Source: Dysgonomonas sp. UBA5412
Lineage (GTDB): Bacteria > Bacteroidota > Bacteroidia > Bacteroidales > Dysgonomonadaceae
Reading direction: 5' to 3'
Assembly: GCA_002409595.1 (NCBI GenBank)
Contig: DHNQ01000008.1
Location: 24,101 to 88,100, forward strand
Length of the DNA: 64,000 nt
In this document: positions 1 through 8,573 of the stretch, one piece after another
Numbering within the stretch: the stretch's first letter is position 1
How the letters are laid out: each line of letters begins with the position of its first letter
The notes under the pieces: model-generated
Seen by the model: only the letters and a program-made list of their open reading frames with translations
What the model was told of the DNA's origin: nothing
Database searches by the model: none
Position numbers and translations under genes: made by a program

Positions 1-184
1 AAGTGTTATCATCTACGACTTTGCTGCCGAAAGGCCAAAGAGCCAAAACACCAAGTTTGAAGGATTGAATACCAAAAGGAATACCGATTATAGTGATCAT
101 CATCAAAAATCCTGCAATGAAATACTCCACTGCTATCATAAAACCACCAAAGACCACCCAAATAATATTACCAATTGTTTTCAT
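1..184 (-). CDS. YccF-domain inner membrane protein (3' end cut by window edge)
   Basis: The gene runs off the left edge. The 61 visible residues start at ATG 184 and form two hydrophobic stretches. They carry the IIGIPFG and ALWPFG motifs typical of YccF-domain (DUF307) membrane proteins, in which the motif block is repeated. The family is small and its function is unknown. A perfect TAnnTTTG -7 element lies 31 bases upstream of the start. The C-terminal half cannot be judged. Confidence 0.75.
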   Translation of the reverse strand, partial: MKTIGNIIWVVFGGFMIAVEYFIAGFLMMITIIGIPFGIQSFKLGVLALWPFGSKVVDDNT

Positions 185-214
185 CACATTTTGAAATTAA
201 TATTAATATAGAAA

Positions 215-222
215 CAAATATA
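215..222 (-). promoter_or_regulatory. -7 promoter element for the YccF gene
   Basis: The minus strand reads TATATTTG, an exact match to the Bacteroidales -7 consensus TAnnTTTG, 31 bases before the ATG at 184. No convincing -33 TTG was identified. Confidence 0.5.
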
Positions 223-325
223 GTCGGAAAAAGGGATATAAAACAAAAAATGATCTTACTTTTTCCATATCATATCTTTTCAATTGAATTAAAAATTTAT
301 TATTTTGCAACAAAATGACACACGA

Positions 326-718
326 ATGAAAAAGGTATATTTTCTCTTCTCATTATTCATTATTCTTATCATATCCACGTCATGGGGTTGCACTCCTTAT
401 GATAGTAATAAGGTGAATAATGAATTAATACAGGGAAAATGGCTATTAATAGACGTAGATAGAGAACTTTATGATTCTGTAAAGGTAGATTATGCAAAGG
501 AATTAACCTTCTTGATTTTTAAAAACAATGAATGCATCCAATATATGCCGGACTGGATGGATACACTAAAGTTTACGTTTGCTATCGATAACTATAAATT
601 ACATTTATACAAAGACAGCACACCATTTCGTACTCTGACAATCAACTCCTTATCGTCCGACTCTCTGACATTGTCAGTAAAAGAGAATGAATGGGTATAC
701 AAAAAAACAGAGCAATAG
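326..718 (+). CDS. small lipoprotein, lipocalin-like fold possible
   Basis: This 130-aa protein has a lipoprotein signal peptide with the lipobox Cys at residue 22 (STSWGC), so it is probably anchored in the outer membrane or periplasm. The mature part begins with a 'LIQGKWLLIDVD' stretch followed by short alternating beta-type segments. This resembles the small lipocalin-like lipoproteins common in Bacteroidales, whose ligands are unknown. An in-frame TTG at 305 would add 7 residues. The ATG at 326 is preferred because the basic N-region then starts the signal peptide directly. The gene is alone, with a terminator right after its stop. Confidence 0.75.
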   Translation: MKKVYFLFSLFIILIISTSWGCTPYDSNKVNNELIQGKWLLIDVDRELYDSVKVDYAKELTFLIFKNNECIQYMPDWMDTLKFTFAIDNYKLHLYKDSTPFRTLTINSLSSDSLTLSVKENEWVYKKTEQ

Positions 719-742
719 TTCTTTAACTATTACTCTGTTTTT
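703..742 (+). terminator. rho-independent terminator, bidirectional
   Basis: An inverted repeat (CAGAGCAATAGTT paired with AACTATTACTCTG) is flanked by an A-run on the left and a T-run on the right. It can serve the plus gene ending at 718 and the convergent gene ending at 771. Confidence 0.8.
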
Positions 743-770
743 ATCTATTTAGATGTATATCTGTATCTTT

Positions 771-1754
771 TTATTCTGTTTTACGCCGGATAGTCGCCTC
801 TGTTCTTATGACAACTGATATATCATTATTATAGCGTTCTTCTTTCCAATCAGTAAAGGTATCTATACCATTTACTTTTCTCATATTTTTCACCCACATA
901 AAAATACTATTATCAGATATGATTTTTCCTGAAGCATCTTTCTTCACATCTATGAAATGGATAACATCGTCTATAATAGCAATCGGATAGTCATGCTCTC
1001 CCCACTCGCCGGACCCTTTGTATTGTTGTTTCATCAAACATCGACGAGTACCGGCATCGTTTGTATAAAATTTGTATGTAAGCCCGATTAAAGTGTCACC
1101 TCCGATTTTTGACTCTTTAGCATTGTAGTTACCTCCTTCATAAAAGGCAAAGCCCGAAACTTCCCATGACCCTTTCGACATATCGTCAAAATCTATTTTA
1201 ACCTTAGGCGGATTTAAATCACTATAATCTGGATTTACATCGACATTCCGTTGACATTTTGTATCGGTAATGATGTAAACATTATTTTTTATATCTGTAC
1301 CCCAATAAGCTATATCAACCTTAAGCACACCCTTTTCTGCATCAAAAGTACGTACCTTTTGTTTTGCCGAGATAGAATCCTCTCCTTTTTTATTTTTTAG
1401 AATAAACATTACAGTATCTTCTTTAACCAGATATTTTCCCTCATCAATAAGACCCTTTAATGCATTATAACTTTTAAATCTGTAATCTGTACCTGATTGA
1501 TAAAATTCAGTTCTAAATCCGTCATTATCAATCAATCGTAAACCTTTGAATAGAGTCTCTGATGGTTTTTCGGGATTGAAACGAATCTCTTTTGAGAAAT
1601 AATAAGTTTCCCACACCCCTTTAAGAGCCTCTTCGGATAATGTTACAGGTTTAACTGGTTCTGGCTTGACAGGCACAACAGGCTCATCGCTATTACTTGC
1701 ACAACTAAATAAGCCAATAGATAGGAATAGTAAGGTATATGATAATAACTTCAT
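771..1754 (-). CDS. hypothetical lipoprotein
   Basis: The protein is 327 aa from ATG 1754. A start at 1793 would add 13 residues ahead of a complete signal peptide, so the inner Met is chosen. The lipobox Cys is at residue 18 (GLFSC). A short Pro-Val-Lys-Glu-rich linker follows (about residues 24-36), as in many Bacteroidales surface lipoproteins, and then two similar beta-rich halves. Each half opens with a GxW motif: 'LKGVWETYYFS' and 'SKGSWEVSGFAFYEGG'. The duplicated layout suggests tandem lipocalin-like domains. No function can be assigned. Confidence 0.75.
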   Translation of the reverse strand: MKLLSYTLLFLSIGLFSCASNSDEPVVPVKPEPVKPVTLSEEALKGVWETYYFSKEIRFNPEKPSETLFKGLRLIDNDGFRTEFYQSGTDYRFKSYNALKGLIDEGKYLVKEDTVMFILKNKKGEDSISAKQKVRTFDAEKGVLKVDIAYWGTDIKNNVYIITDTKCQRNVDVNPDYSDLNPPKVKIDFDDMSKGSWEVSGFAFYEGGNYNAKESKIGGDTLIGLTYKFYTNDAGTRRCLMKQQYKGSGEWGEHDYPIAIIDDVIHFIDVKKDASGKIISDNSIFMWVKNMRKVNGIDTFTDWKEERYNNDISVVIRTEATIRRKTE

Positions 1755-1898
1755 TATGTTTTGTAAAATTGTGTCTATATTAAGAGGATACAAAGATATA
1801 TAATTCTAATAAAAAAAATAATCAATATACTTTTTTTAGGTAAAATTAGTTGATGTTTAACGATCTAGGTAAATTGGAAGAATAATAGAACAATAAAT

Positions 1899-2312
1899 TT
1901 ATCGCTTAAAATATATCTTGCATTCGGGAGTAGAAGCCAGAATTCTAACAATCAGTCCTTCGTCGGATATGGAAAGAACTTCTAACTCTAATGTAGTTGT
2001 TTTTCGACTCGCTTTATTCAATAAATAATTAACATATGTAATTTTGATTCGATTACCATCTACTTGATAACGGCCAGTTATATTAAAAACAATAACACCC
2101 TCAGCAGCTTCTCCTTTGTGAAAGACTCCATTTTCTCTAAAAATATACGTATCAGGATACTCCCCTACCGTTTTCTCCATACTGTCAACAACACGTTTGT
2201 ATTCTGTCCAGCGTCCAACAATATCATCTCGATATAGAAAAACCGGCTCTTGCGCACTTATTTTTATAGCTGAAAAAATAAAAAGAGGAATAAACAATAA
2301 GATACATCTCAT
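1899..2312 (-). CDS. secreted lipocalin-like protein
   Basis: This 137-aa protein has a Sec signal peptide ending near residue 20 (KISAQ) and no lipobox Cys at the cleavage site, so it is probably periplasmic. The motif 'DDIVGRWTEYKR' followed by short beta strands fits the small lipocalin-like family of Bacteroidales. The neighbouring genes at 326 and 771 share the GxW opening, so this stretch may be a family cluster. The substrate is unknown. Confidence 0.7.
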   Translation of the reverse strand: MRCILLFIPLFIFSAIKISAQEPVFLYRDDIVGRWTEYKRVVDSMEKTVGEYPDTYIFRENGVFHKGEAAEGVIVFNITGRYQVDGNRIKITYVNYLLNKASRKTTTLELEVLSISDEGLIVRILASTPECKIYFKR

Positions 2313-2361
2313 TTCTTTAAAATTTGTGTTTCTAAATTAGAATAAAACAATATTCCAGCAC

Positions 2362-2393
2362 AAAGGTGTATATTTTTATTTAATATACACCTT
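2362..2393. other. perfect 13-bp inverted repeat
   Basis: AAAGGTGTATATT and AATATACACCTTT are separated by 7 T/A bases. The repeat lies between two minus-strand genes, 44 bases after the stop of the upstream one (2437). It has no long U-tract on the minus strand. It may act as a weak terminator or mRNA end protection for the gene at 2437-3150, or as an operator for the gene at 1899-2312. Confidence 0.5.
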
Positions 2394-2436
2394 TCATCTT
2401 TGATTCACTCAAACCTATTTACCTAAAGTCTATTAT

Positions 2437-3150
2437 CTAATTTCTTACATTTCGTCCTGTATTTGAAGCCATTCTGAAATTACTTCTTTCATTCGATGTT
2501 GTTGGACGAGACACTCGTTCTTTAGTTCTATTATTAACAGAAGAGCTTCTGTTAGAGTTGCTATTCACATTAGGGCGAGTATTGTTTTTATCATACCTAT
2601 ATTCTTTGCGACTATTAGTTCTCGAATCATTACGATTATAATCTCGTTCTGCACGTTTATTATTATTCCATCTACCAGAGTTATATGAATTCCTATTATA
2701 TCTATCATCACGACGATCTGAATACCAACTTACCCTATTGTTTCGGCTACTATAATATCGATGGTCACGACTATCTCTTATAATTATTTGATTTCTATAC
2801 CCTCTATAACGAGCATAATCTCTATAGTGATTGCGATGATATCTCCAAGGTTCATTCATATTTAGTACAACTTTGTACAAACCATACAAATCATAACTGC
2901 GATAAGCATATGGTAAATAACGAGATGAAACCCAACGGCCTCTATCCATATAATGGAACATTCCCAAATTGACATCGTAATAACAATCTATATCCGGGAA
3001 ATAGTAATATCCTACATAATCATACCCGACCGGTCCCCATGCTGGTTGCTTACCAATATTAATATTTACACTTATATTTTGAGCATACGCCACATTATAT
3101 AATGAAGGCACACTTACCAGCAATCCGATTATTAACAAAAACTTTTTCAT
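2437..3150 (-). CDS. exported Arg/Asn/Tyr-rich basic protein
   Basis: This 237-aa protein has a Sec signal peptide cleaved near residue 23 (AYAQ). Residues about 35-110 are Tyr/Gly/Trp-rich with spaced 'GYYYFPDIDCYYD' and 'YMDRGRWVSSRYLP' motifs. They resemble the compact periplasmic domains found in Bacteroidetes proteins of unknown function. From about residue 112 onward the sequence is low-complexity, dominated by Arg, Asn, Ser and Tyr, very basic and probably disordered. Binding to nucleic acid or acidic polymer is possible but not shown. Confidence 0.75.
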   Translation of the reverse strand: MKKFLLIIGLLVSVPSLYNVAYAQNISVNINIGKQPAWGPVGYDYVGYYYFPDIDCYYDVNLGMFHYMDRGRWVSSRYLPYAYRSYDLYGLYKVVLNMNEPWRYHRNHYRDYARYRGYRNQIIIRDSRDHRYYSSRNNRVSWYSDRRDDRYNRNSYNSGRWNNNKRAERDYNRNDSRTNSRKEYRYDKNNTRPNVNSNSNRSSSVNNRTKERVSRPTTSNERSNFRMASNTGRNVRN

Positions 3151-3386
3151 AACTCTAAGTATTAAATATGAATACTAAATATGCTCTTTGTATCTTTGAT
3201 TACCTTTTTACTAAAAAGATTAATAGTCCCTTCCTCTTTTAACGATTGTTAACTTCGATACACTTTAAATATTAGAAAGCTCTAAATAGTGAATTCCTCA
3301 CGAAGAAAGCTCGTTTCGGGAGTAACCGGTCGTTCTTTATCTTTCATTTTTTTATCGTCCATGAGATTTGTTTTAAATTGTTTGTT

Positions 3387-3394
3387 TACTTTTG
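3387..3394 (+). promoter_or_regulatory. -7 promoter element
   Basis: TACTTTTG matches TAnnTTTG exactly, 20 bases before the ATG at 3414. A TTTG lies at 3367-3370 as a loosely spaced -33 candidate. Confidence 0.5.
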
Positions 3395-3413
3395 AGCTTT
3401 AATAATTTATTTA

Positions 3414-3656
3414 ATGAAGATAGCCTTAACTTTGCTCCTTATACTATTATTCAACTCTTGCATGGTTTTTGAATCAATTCTCGGATTAGACGATTGTAAT
3501 TATCCTTCTTGCGATAGACCGTGCATTGACAATTGCAATTATTGCATAATTCATTGCGATAAGCACAACGTTCCGGATGATTTTAATTCACGAATAGAAA
3601 AGTCGCTAGACAAACAAATTGAGCCATATAAAGAAAGTAATAGAAAATTGCGTTAA
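3414..3656 (+). CDS. small Cys-rich lipoprotein with a possible zinc site
   Basis: The protein has 80 aa. The signal peptide ends at a lipobox (LFNSC, Cys16). A dense block follows directly at residues 28-51 with six cysteines and a His in the pattern C-x4-C-x3-C-x3-C-x2-C-x3-C-x2-H. This is the kind of spacing seen in treble-clef and zinc-knuckle motifs, which are uncommon in envelope lipoproteins. The last 28 residues are charged and helical. Disulfide bonding is the alternative explanation. The gene has its own -7 element and stands alone. Confidence 0.65.
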   Translation: MKIALTLLLILLFNSCMVFESILGLDDCNYPSCDRPCIDNCNYCIIHCDKHNVPDDFNSRIEKSLDKQIEPYKESNRKLR

Positions 3657-4074
3657 TAGCCACAACTATTCTTTCTTTTCCAAGCAATCAAAGACAGTGT
3701 ATTCTTTTCCCTCGAATCGAATAGTTTACAATTAAGAGAATAATAATACATTAGCATAGATTATTTGTTATGATGTTTTTACAAGATAGAATTTTGTCCA
3801 ATTTAAATTCTAATTTTTCACGACTTTCAAAACGGTACTATAAGGACTATGTAAAGTCCGGCAAATTCAGAAATAACTCTGACAAACTACAAAAATAATC
3901 AGGAAACTAACAGGAAATAAGTTCTCAATAATAAAGATATTCAGCACTTAAGAACAAAAAAGGCAAATATCTGTTTTATTTTGCAGGACATTATGATTTT
4001 TATTTAAAAATATTAACTTTGCTGCCATTAATAGAGAAATTATTAGAGTGCGCAAACTAAAAAATTCAAAAACA
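3657..4074. other. 418-base intergenic region with one possible mini-ORF
   Basis: No RNA gene or clear coding region was seen. An ORF of 42 codons at 3770-3898 on the plus strand starts with ATG-ATG and encodes a basic peptide rich in Lys, Arg and Asn. There is no clear promoter next to it and it may be spurious. A -7 element for the next gene lies at 4014. Confidence 0.35.
4014..4021 (+). promoter_or_regulatory. -7 promoter element
   Basis: TAACTTTG matches the TAnnTTTG consensus exactly, 53 bases before the chosen ATG at 4075. Confidence 0.5.
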
Positions 4075-4620
4075 ATGATGAAAAAATTATTATTTATTTT
4101 ATTTACAATAAGCACAGTTCTTGCTTTCACAGCTTGTGGAAGCGATGATAATACTGTCAAAATTGATAAATATTTCAATGGTGAATGTAAATTAAATGCT
4201 GCAATAGTTGGACCTGCCGGATCAACAATAACAACTGCTGAAACAACAGCTACTCTTGAAGACATGCTTAAAAACAGTACCGATTTTGGAACTCCGATAA
4301 CAGCAGGATCTCTAAACTTAACAGAAAAAACATCTATAAAAGTAACGGGACTAAAAAAGGGTGTTACTTTGAAAGATTTCAAACTTATTATCAATGGCGG
4401 AGAAAAATCTTTTGGAGATATTAGCAATGAAGCATTAAATACCAATTTATATAACGATGCCAGTCTCAATTTTTTCAAAGATGCTTTTTCAAGAATGGTA
4501 TCTGAAGGAAGTTTAAAAGTAAAAACTTCATTCACTCCATCTGCAAGTATTGAAACAGCAGATAAAGTTCAAGTAGAAATATTGTTCTATGGCAAATTTA
4601 CTTATACTATTACTCAATAA
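4075..4620 (+). CDS. hypothetical lipoprotein
   Basis: The protein is 181 aa if started at the first of two adjacent ATG codons (4075/4078). An upstream GTG at 4048 would put nine extra residues before the signal peptide and is disfavoured. The lipobox is LAFTACG. The mature part is beta-rich with repeated Thr/Ser and Lys, and has a 'VTGLKKGVTLKDFKL' segment. Nothing identifies an enzyme or binding fold. A strong terminator follows the stop. The opposite strand also has a long open frame, but it lacks a promoter and a recognisable product. Confidence 0.7.
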   Translation: MMKKLLFILFTISTVLAFTACGSDDNTVKIDKYFNGECKLNAAIVGPAGSTITTAETTATLEDMLKNSTDFGTPITAGSLNLTEKTSIKVTGLKKGVTLKDFKLIINGGEKSFGDISNEALNTNLYNDASLNFFKDAFSRMVSEGSLKVKTSFTPSASIETADKVQVEILFYGKFTYTITQ

Positions 4621-4645
4621 CATGAGGGTAAAGAATTTATAATAA

Positions 4646-4678
4646 CAAAAAAGGTTACTGTTTCAGTAACCTTTTTTT
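4646..4678 (+). terminator. rho-independent terminator
   Basis: GGTTACTG, loop TTT, CAGTAACC form a perfect stem with an A-run before and seven T after. Confidence 0.9.
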
Positions 4679-4744
4679 GTTTTACCCAATTAGTTAGCAT
4701 ACCGCAGTAAGTTCTACTTACTTTTTTTAAAGGATTGAAAACAC

Positions 4745-4752
4745 TACCTTTG
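4745..4752 (+). promoter_or_regulatory. -7 promoter element
   Basis: TACCTTTG is an exact TAnnTTTG match 15 bases before the ATG at 4767, which gives a very short leader. Confidence 0.55.
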
Positions 4753-4766
4753 CAAAAAAGATTTTT

Positions 4767-5681
4767 ATGATATTGAATATACAAAATGAAACGGCACGTC
4801 TAAAAACAGTAGTTTTAGGACAGCCGTATTCCATTGGAAAAGTACCCAGCCTAGATGAGACTTATGATGCTAAATCGTATGAAACCGTACAAAACGGCAC
4901 TTATCCGACAGAGGAGAATATAGCTAATGAGATGACAGCTTTAGAAAATATTTTTCTAAAATATAATGTAGAAGTACTCCGCCCCATTATTATCCCAAAT
5001 TACAATCAGGTATATGCAAGAGATGTTGCATTTGTGATTAATGATATGATAATCACATCAAATATTATTCCTGATAGGGCAGATGAACAAGAGGCTTACG
5101 CTCCGATATATAATAAAATCGCATTTAATAAAATATACAATCTTCCCGAAAAAGCGCATGTTGAAGGAGGTGACGTTGTTTTATATAACAATACCATTTT
5201 TGTAGGAACGTATACTGAACCTGATTATCCTCAATACAAGACTGCACGCACAAATGCTTATGCAATATCATTTCTGAAAGAACTATTTCCTCAAAAAGAA
5301 TTTATAGCTCTCGAACTGGTTAAGAATGATACCGATCCCCGCAAAGGCATATTGCATCTGGACTGTACCTTTATGCCGGTAGGACAAGGAAAGGCTATTA
5401 TATATAAAGATGGATTCAGGTTTCAGAAAGATTACGATATGCTTATCAACTTTTTCGGGAAGGAGAATATATTTGAAATCACACAAGAAGAAATGTACAA
5501 TATGAATACGAATGTATTTTCTATCTCGCCCGAAGTAGTTGTCAGTGAAGAACTTTTTACTCGGCTTAATAAACACATGAGAGAGGAATGGGGACTGACT
5601 GTAGAAACTGTTCCTTATGCCGAAATATCGAAGATGGGTGGATTGCTAAGATGTTCTACTTTACCATTGGTTAGAGAATAG
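4767..5681 (+). CDS. arginine deiminase / amidinotransferase family protein
   Basis: This 304-aa soluble protein has the guanidino-group-modifying (pentein) fold. The family hydrolyses or transfers the amidino group of arginine-like substrates through a covalent Cys intermediate. Visible motifs are the acidic 'HVEGGDV' near residue 132, the catalytic-His motif 'GILHLDCTF' near 196, and the nucleophile Cys296 in 'LLRCSTLPL' at the C-terminus. The length fits DDAH-like or amidinotransferase proteins rather than full arginine deiminases (about 410 aa). The substrate cannot be named. The gene is monocistronic, with its own promoter and terminator. Confidence 0.85.
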   Translation: MILNIQNETARLKTVVLGQPYSIGKVPSLDETYDAKSYETVQNGTYPTEENIANEMTALENIFLKYNVEVLRPIIIPNYNQVYARDVAFVINDMIITSNIIPDRADEQEAYAPIYNKIAFNKIYNLPEKAHVEGGDVVLYNNTIFVGTYTEPDYPQYKTARTNAYAISFLKELFPQKEFIALELVKNDTDPRKGILHLDCTFMPVGQGKAIIYKDGFRFQKDYDMLINFFGKENIFEITQEEMYNMNTNVFSISPEVVVSEELFTRLNKHMREEWGLTVETVPYAEISKMGGLLRCSTLPLVRE

Positions 5682-5706
5682 TAGAAATAAAGAAAATAGA
5701 ATAAAA

Positions 5707-5747
5707 AACAGAAGGGGCTTTAAATAAAAGCCCCTTCTGTTTTTTTA
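5707..5747 (+). terminator. rho-independent terminator, bidirectional
   Basis: ACAGAAGGGGCTTT and AAAGCCCCTTCTGT form a long stem with T-run and A-run flanks. It lies between the convergent genes ending at 5681 and 5767. Confidence 0.9.
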
Positions 5748-5766
5748 TTAATGACATATATATTCT

Positions 5767-8307
5767 TTATTTGCTTTCGGGATACAATCCTTTCCACCAA
5801 CTATCATCGTTTTTCAACCATTTATCAAACCATGCCATAATAGAATTGTTCCATTCCACACGCCTTTTATAATTCATAATTCCATGATTTTCGTCCTTGA
5901 CTTGAATAAATTCGGTTGGAACTCCCAGAATCTTTAACGCCGTATACATTTGAATACTTTCACCGATAGGGACATTAGTATCTACTGTACCATGAGTGAA
6001 AAGAATAGGAGTCTTTACTTTATCAGCACTAAATAATGGACTTTGGTTAACATACATATCTCTGTTGTTCCAAGGGTAACTGTGAGCACTGGCTCCGGAA
6101 CTGTATGTATATCCCCAATAGCCTTCACCCCAATAGCTACTGATAGAGCTTATGCCGGCATGAGATACTGCCGCCGCAAACATATCGGTACGTGTTTGCA
6201 GATACATGGTCATAAATCCGCCATAAGAGGCTCCTATACAGCCAATCTTTTTTCCGTCTACAAAACTATGTTCTCTGACAAACTGATTTGTCCCCTCTAT
6301 TATATCTTCTGCTGTGCGTTTGCCCCAGGCATTAACGTGCAAAGCTGCAAATTTCTGACCAAAGCCCGTAGCTCCGCTCGGTTGAATTACATAGACCACA
6401 TATCCTTGTGATGCAAATACATGTCCGGGATAAGGACCTTCAAACGTACGCGAAGTAGGCACTGTTCCTCCATAATAATATACAATCATCGGATATTTTT
6501 TAGAGGCATCAAAATTAGGAGGCAGAAAGAAACTTCCTTTTATTTCAGTTCCTACTGAATTGGTAAAACTCCAATCGTCAACTTTACCTAACGTCATTTG
6601 CGACAACCTCTCCTTATAAGGATCGGCAATCAATGTCGATTTATGGCTTTTCAGATCATACTGATAAGCCCGCGTAGAGTTAGATTGACTTACGCCGAAA
6701 TACACAGCCTGCGAAGCATTGTCAGCCAAAGTAAAAGTACGAACGACCTCTTCTTGAAGATCAAGCTTTGTAAAAGTTTTTTTATCAACATTATAGGCGT
6801 ATATATTTACATAATCTTTATCGGTCGTGCGAAAATATATATGATTATCTGTTTTACTCCAAATAGCATCTTCAATACTCGGATCAAAGGATTTTGTAAT
6901 CGGGTCTATATTCTTTGTTTGCAGATCCATTATAAAAGCTAATCCATTATAACTATTTGCAATCTGCCCTTCCGATATATTAAGACCAATACCATTAAAA
7001 GCTTCTCCTGAACCCGAAATAAGAACTTTTTTACCATCAGGCGAAAATGTTGCACCTTGAGCAAAGCCCTCATTTGTCCATAAAGTATCAACAACCATTG
7101 TTGTTACATCAAGTTTGAACATAGAATATTTGCGGAAAGGGCGTTCTGTAAGAACTTCATCGGAAATGGAGAATAATATTTGTTTTCCGTCTTGGCTTAT
7201 ATCATTTAACCAAGTGGAATGAGATCCGAATGTTAACTGTTGACTCAATCCCGTTTTCAGGTCATATTTATAAATAAAGGAACGGTTGGTATAACTCGGT
7301 TGACGGTCTTCCGGAGATTTCAACAGTTTTAAGTCTCCTTTTGCCTCTTCTCCTTTTTCTTGTTTTGTATAAAAAACAATCTTTTCATCGGGAGTGAATA
7401 AGATAGATTCGTCCGGTATATTTTTAGCTAAGATAGATTCTTGTAACGAGATTGGGTCTATCGTAATGAGATCGGTCTGCTCATCGGAAGTTGAACGATA
7501 AAATAATTTATTGCTGGTAGGCATCCAACTCAATTGTTTCTTTTTATTATCTGTGTCTAATAAAATAGCATTACCTGTTTTTGTATCATACAATTCGGTC
7601 GAAGTCTGGCTCTTTTCGCCAAAGGTATTCCGATAAGAGATTAATATATATTGTCCATTAGGCGAAATACTTGTATTAGTAACTCGTTTACCTAATAGCA
7701 TATCTGTAAAATTGACTGTTCTTTTTTCGGTATTCTCTATGCTGAAAATAGTCTGAGTATCATTTTTTTCTTTCTCTAATATAATTTTCAATGAAGGCGA
7801 AGTTTTATCGTCTGCCGAAGCCAACATTTTTATCACTACCCTACTTGACAATGGATAGGGAGTGAATGTAGCTGTGGTTTCTTTTTCGGAACGAAAATTG
7901 TCTTCTTTTGTCGTTTTGGATGTAGCCAACTTTCCATCTACATAAAGTTCAAACATATTAGATGAAGTTATTTTAAGATTCACCTTTGCATATCTATCCC
8001 CTACAACGTAGAATGAAAGTAATTGAAAAGAAGTCCCTTCTTTAGGTTTTTCGGGATAGAAATAACCTGCTGTGTCTGACTTTAAAGGACGGACGAAAGC
8101 AGATTGCTCTGGAATTGTCAAATTCATCTTCAACAATTCTTTTTCTGAATATTTTTCACCTTTAAGATTGAGAGAATCAACCAATAATGGCTTTGCTACT
8201 GCAATAGGTGCAATTGTATAAATCTGAGAAATAGTTTGCTTCTCTTGAGCATAGAGTCCTGTCAGAATACATAAGCAAAACAGGATAGATAAAAAACGAA
8301 ATTTCAT
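5767..8307 (-). CDS. S9 family (prolyl oligopeptidase-like) secreted peptidase
   Basis: This is an 846-aa exported serine peptidase. The start at 8307 is chosen because it opens a normal Sec signal peptide ending ...GLYAQ. The frame extends upstream to 8370 but gains only a non-signal stretch. Residues about 200-580 carry WD/PD40-like propeller repeats ('SPNGQYILISYR', 'SPDGKKVLISG'). The C-terminal alpha/beta hydrolase has the nucleophile Ser694 in GASYGG, the Asp in 'THGTVDTNVP' and the His in 'KDENHGI'. Such enzymes clip peptides in the periplasm of asaccharolytic Bacteroidales. The exact specificity (DPP-type or oligopeptidase) is not visible. Confidence 0.9.
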   Translation of the reverse strand: MKFRFLSILFCLCILTGLYAQEKQTISQIYTIAPIAVAKPLLVDSLNLKGEKYSEKELLKMNLTIPEQSAFVRPLKSDTAGYFYPEKPKEGTSFQLLSFYVVGDRYAKVNLKITSSNMFELYVDGKLATSKTTKEDNFRSEKETTATFTPYPLSSRVVIKMLASADDKTSPSLKIILEKEKNDTQTIFSIENTEKRTVNFTDMLLGKRVTNTSISPNGQYILISYRNTFGEKSQTSTELYDTKTGNAILLDTDNKKKQLSWMPTSNKLFYRSTSDEQTDLITIDPISLQESILAKNIPDESILFTPDEKIVFYTKQEKGEEAKGDLKLLKSPEDRQPSYTNRSFIYKYDLKTGLSQQLTFGSHSTWLNDISQDGKQILFSISDEVLTERPFRKYSMFKLDVTTMVVDTLWTNEGFAQGATFSPDGKKVLISGSGEAFNGIGLNISEGQIANSYNGLAFIMDLQTKNIDPITKSFDPSIEDAIWSKTDNHIYFRTTDKDYVNIYAYNVDKKTFTKLDLQEEVVRTFTLADNASQAVYFGVSQSNSTRAYQYDLKSHKSTLIADPYKERLSQMTLGKVDDWSFTNSVGTEIKGSFFLPPNFDASKKYPMIVYYYGGTVPTSRTFEGPYPGHVFASQGYVVYVIQPSGATGFGQKFAALHVNAWGKRTAEDIIEGTNQFVREHSFVDGKKIGCIGASYGGFMTMYLQTRTDMFAAAVSHAGISSISSYWGEGYWGYTYSSGASAHSYPWNNRDMYVNQSPLFSADKVKTPILFTHGTVDTNVPIGESIQMYTALKILGVPTEFIQVKDENHGIMNYKRRVEWNNSIMAWFDKWLKNDDSWWKGLYPESK

Positions 8308-8444
8308 ATTTACTACTGTAATAGGGGTTAAATATTTTGGAGCAATAAAGATACATATTATCAAAGACATAGGTATTGTTAAGTATTCAAAAGATTATTT
8401 GTTTCGGCTTTTAATATTAAATTCTATATTTGAAGAGAATATAT

Positions 8445-8452
8445 TATCTTTG
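8445..8452 (+). promoter_or_regulatory. -7 promoter element with long leader
   Basis: TATCTTTG is an exact consensus match, 121 bases before the ATG at 8574. The leader shows no strong hairpin. Confidence 0.4.
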
Positions 8453-8573
8453 ATGCGGAAAAGAACAAACTCAATTAATTGTAGAAATGAGCCTTAAGGA
8501 TCTTAATTGAACAATTGCCAGTACTCATTAATAAAAATTTTGACTGACATATAACTTCTTGTTTTAGACACAA

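Noticed and set aside
3948..4535. Long open frame on the minus strand (195 codons) opposite the lipoprotein gene
   Set aside because: It has no promoter or recognisable protein, whereas the plus-strand frame has a signal peptide, a -7 element and a terminator.
5001..5681. Possible full arginine deiminase (arcA)
   Set aside because: The protein is about 100 residues shorter than arginine deiminases and no arc operon partners are present. Only the fold family is claimed.
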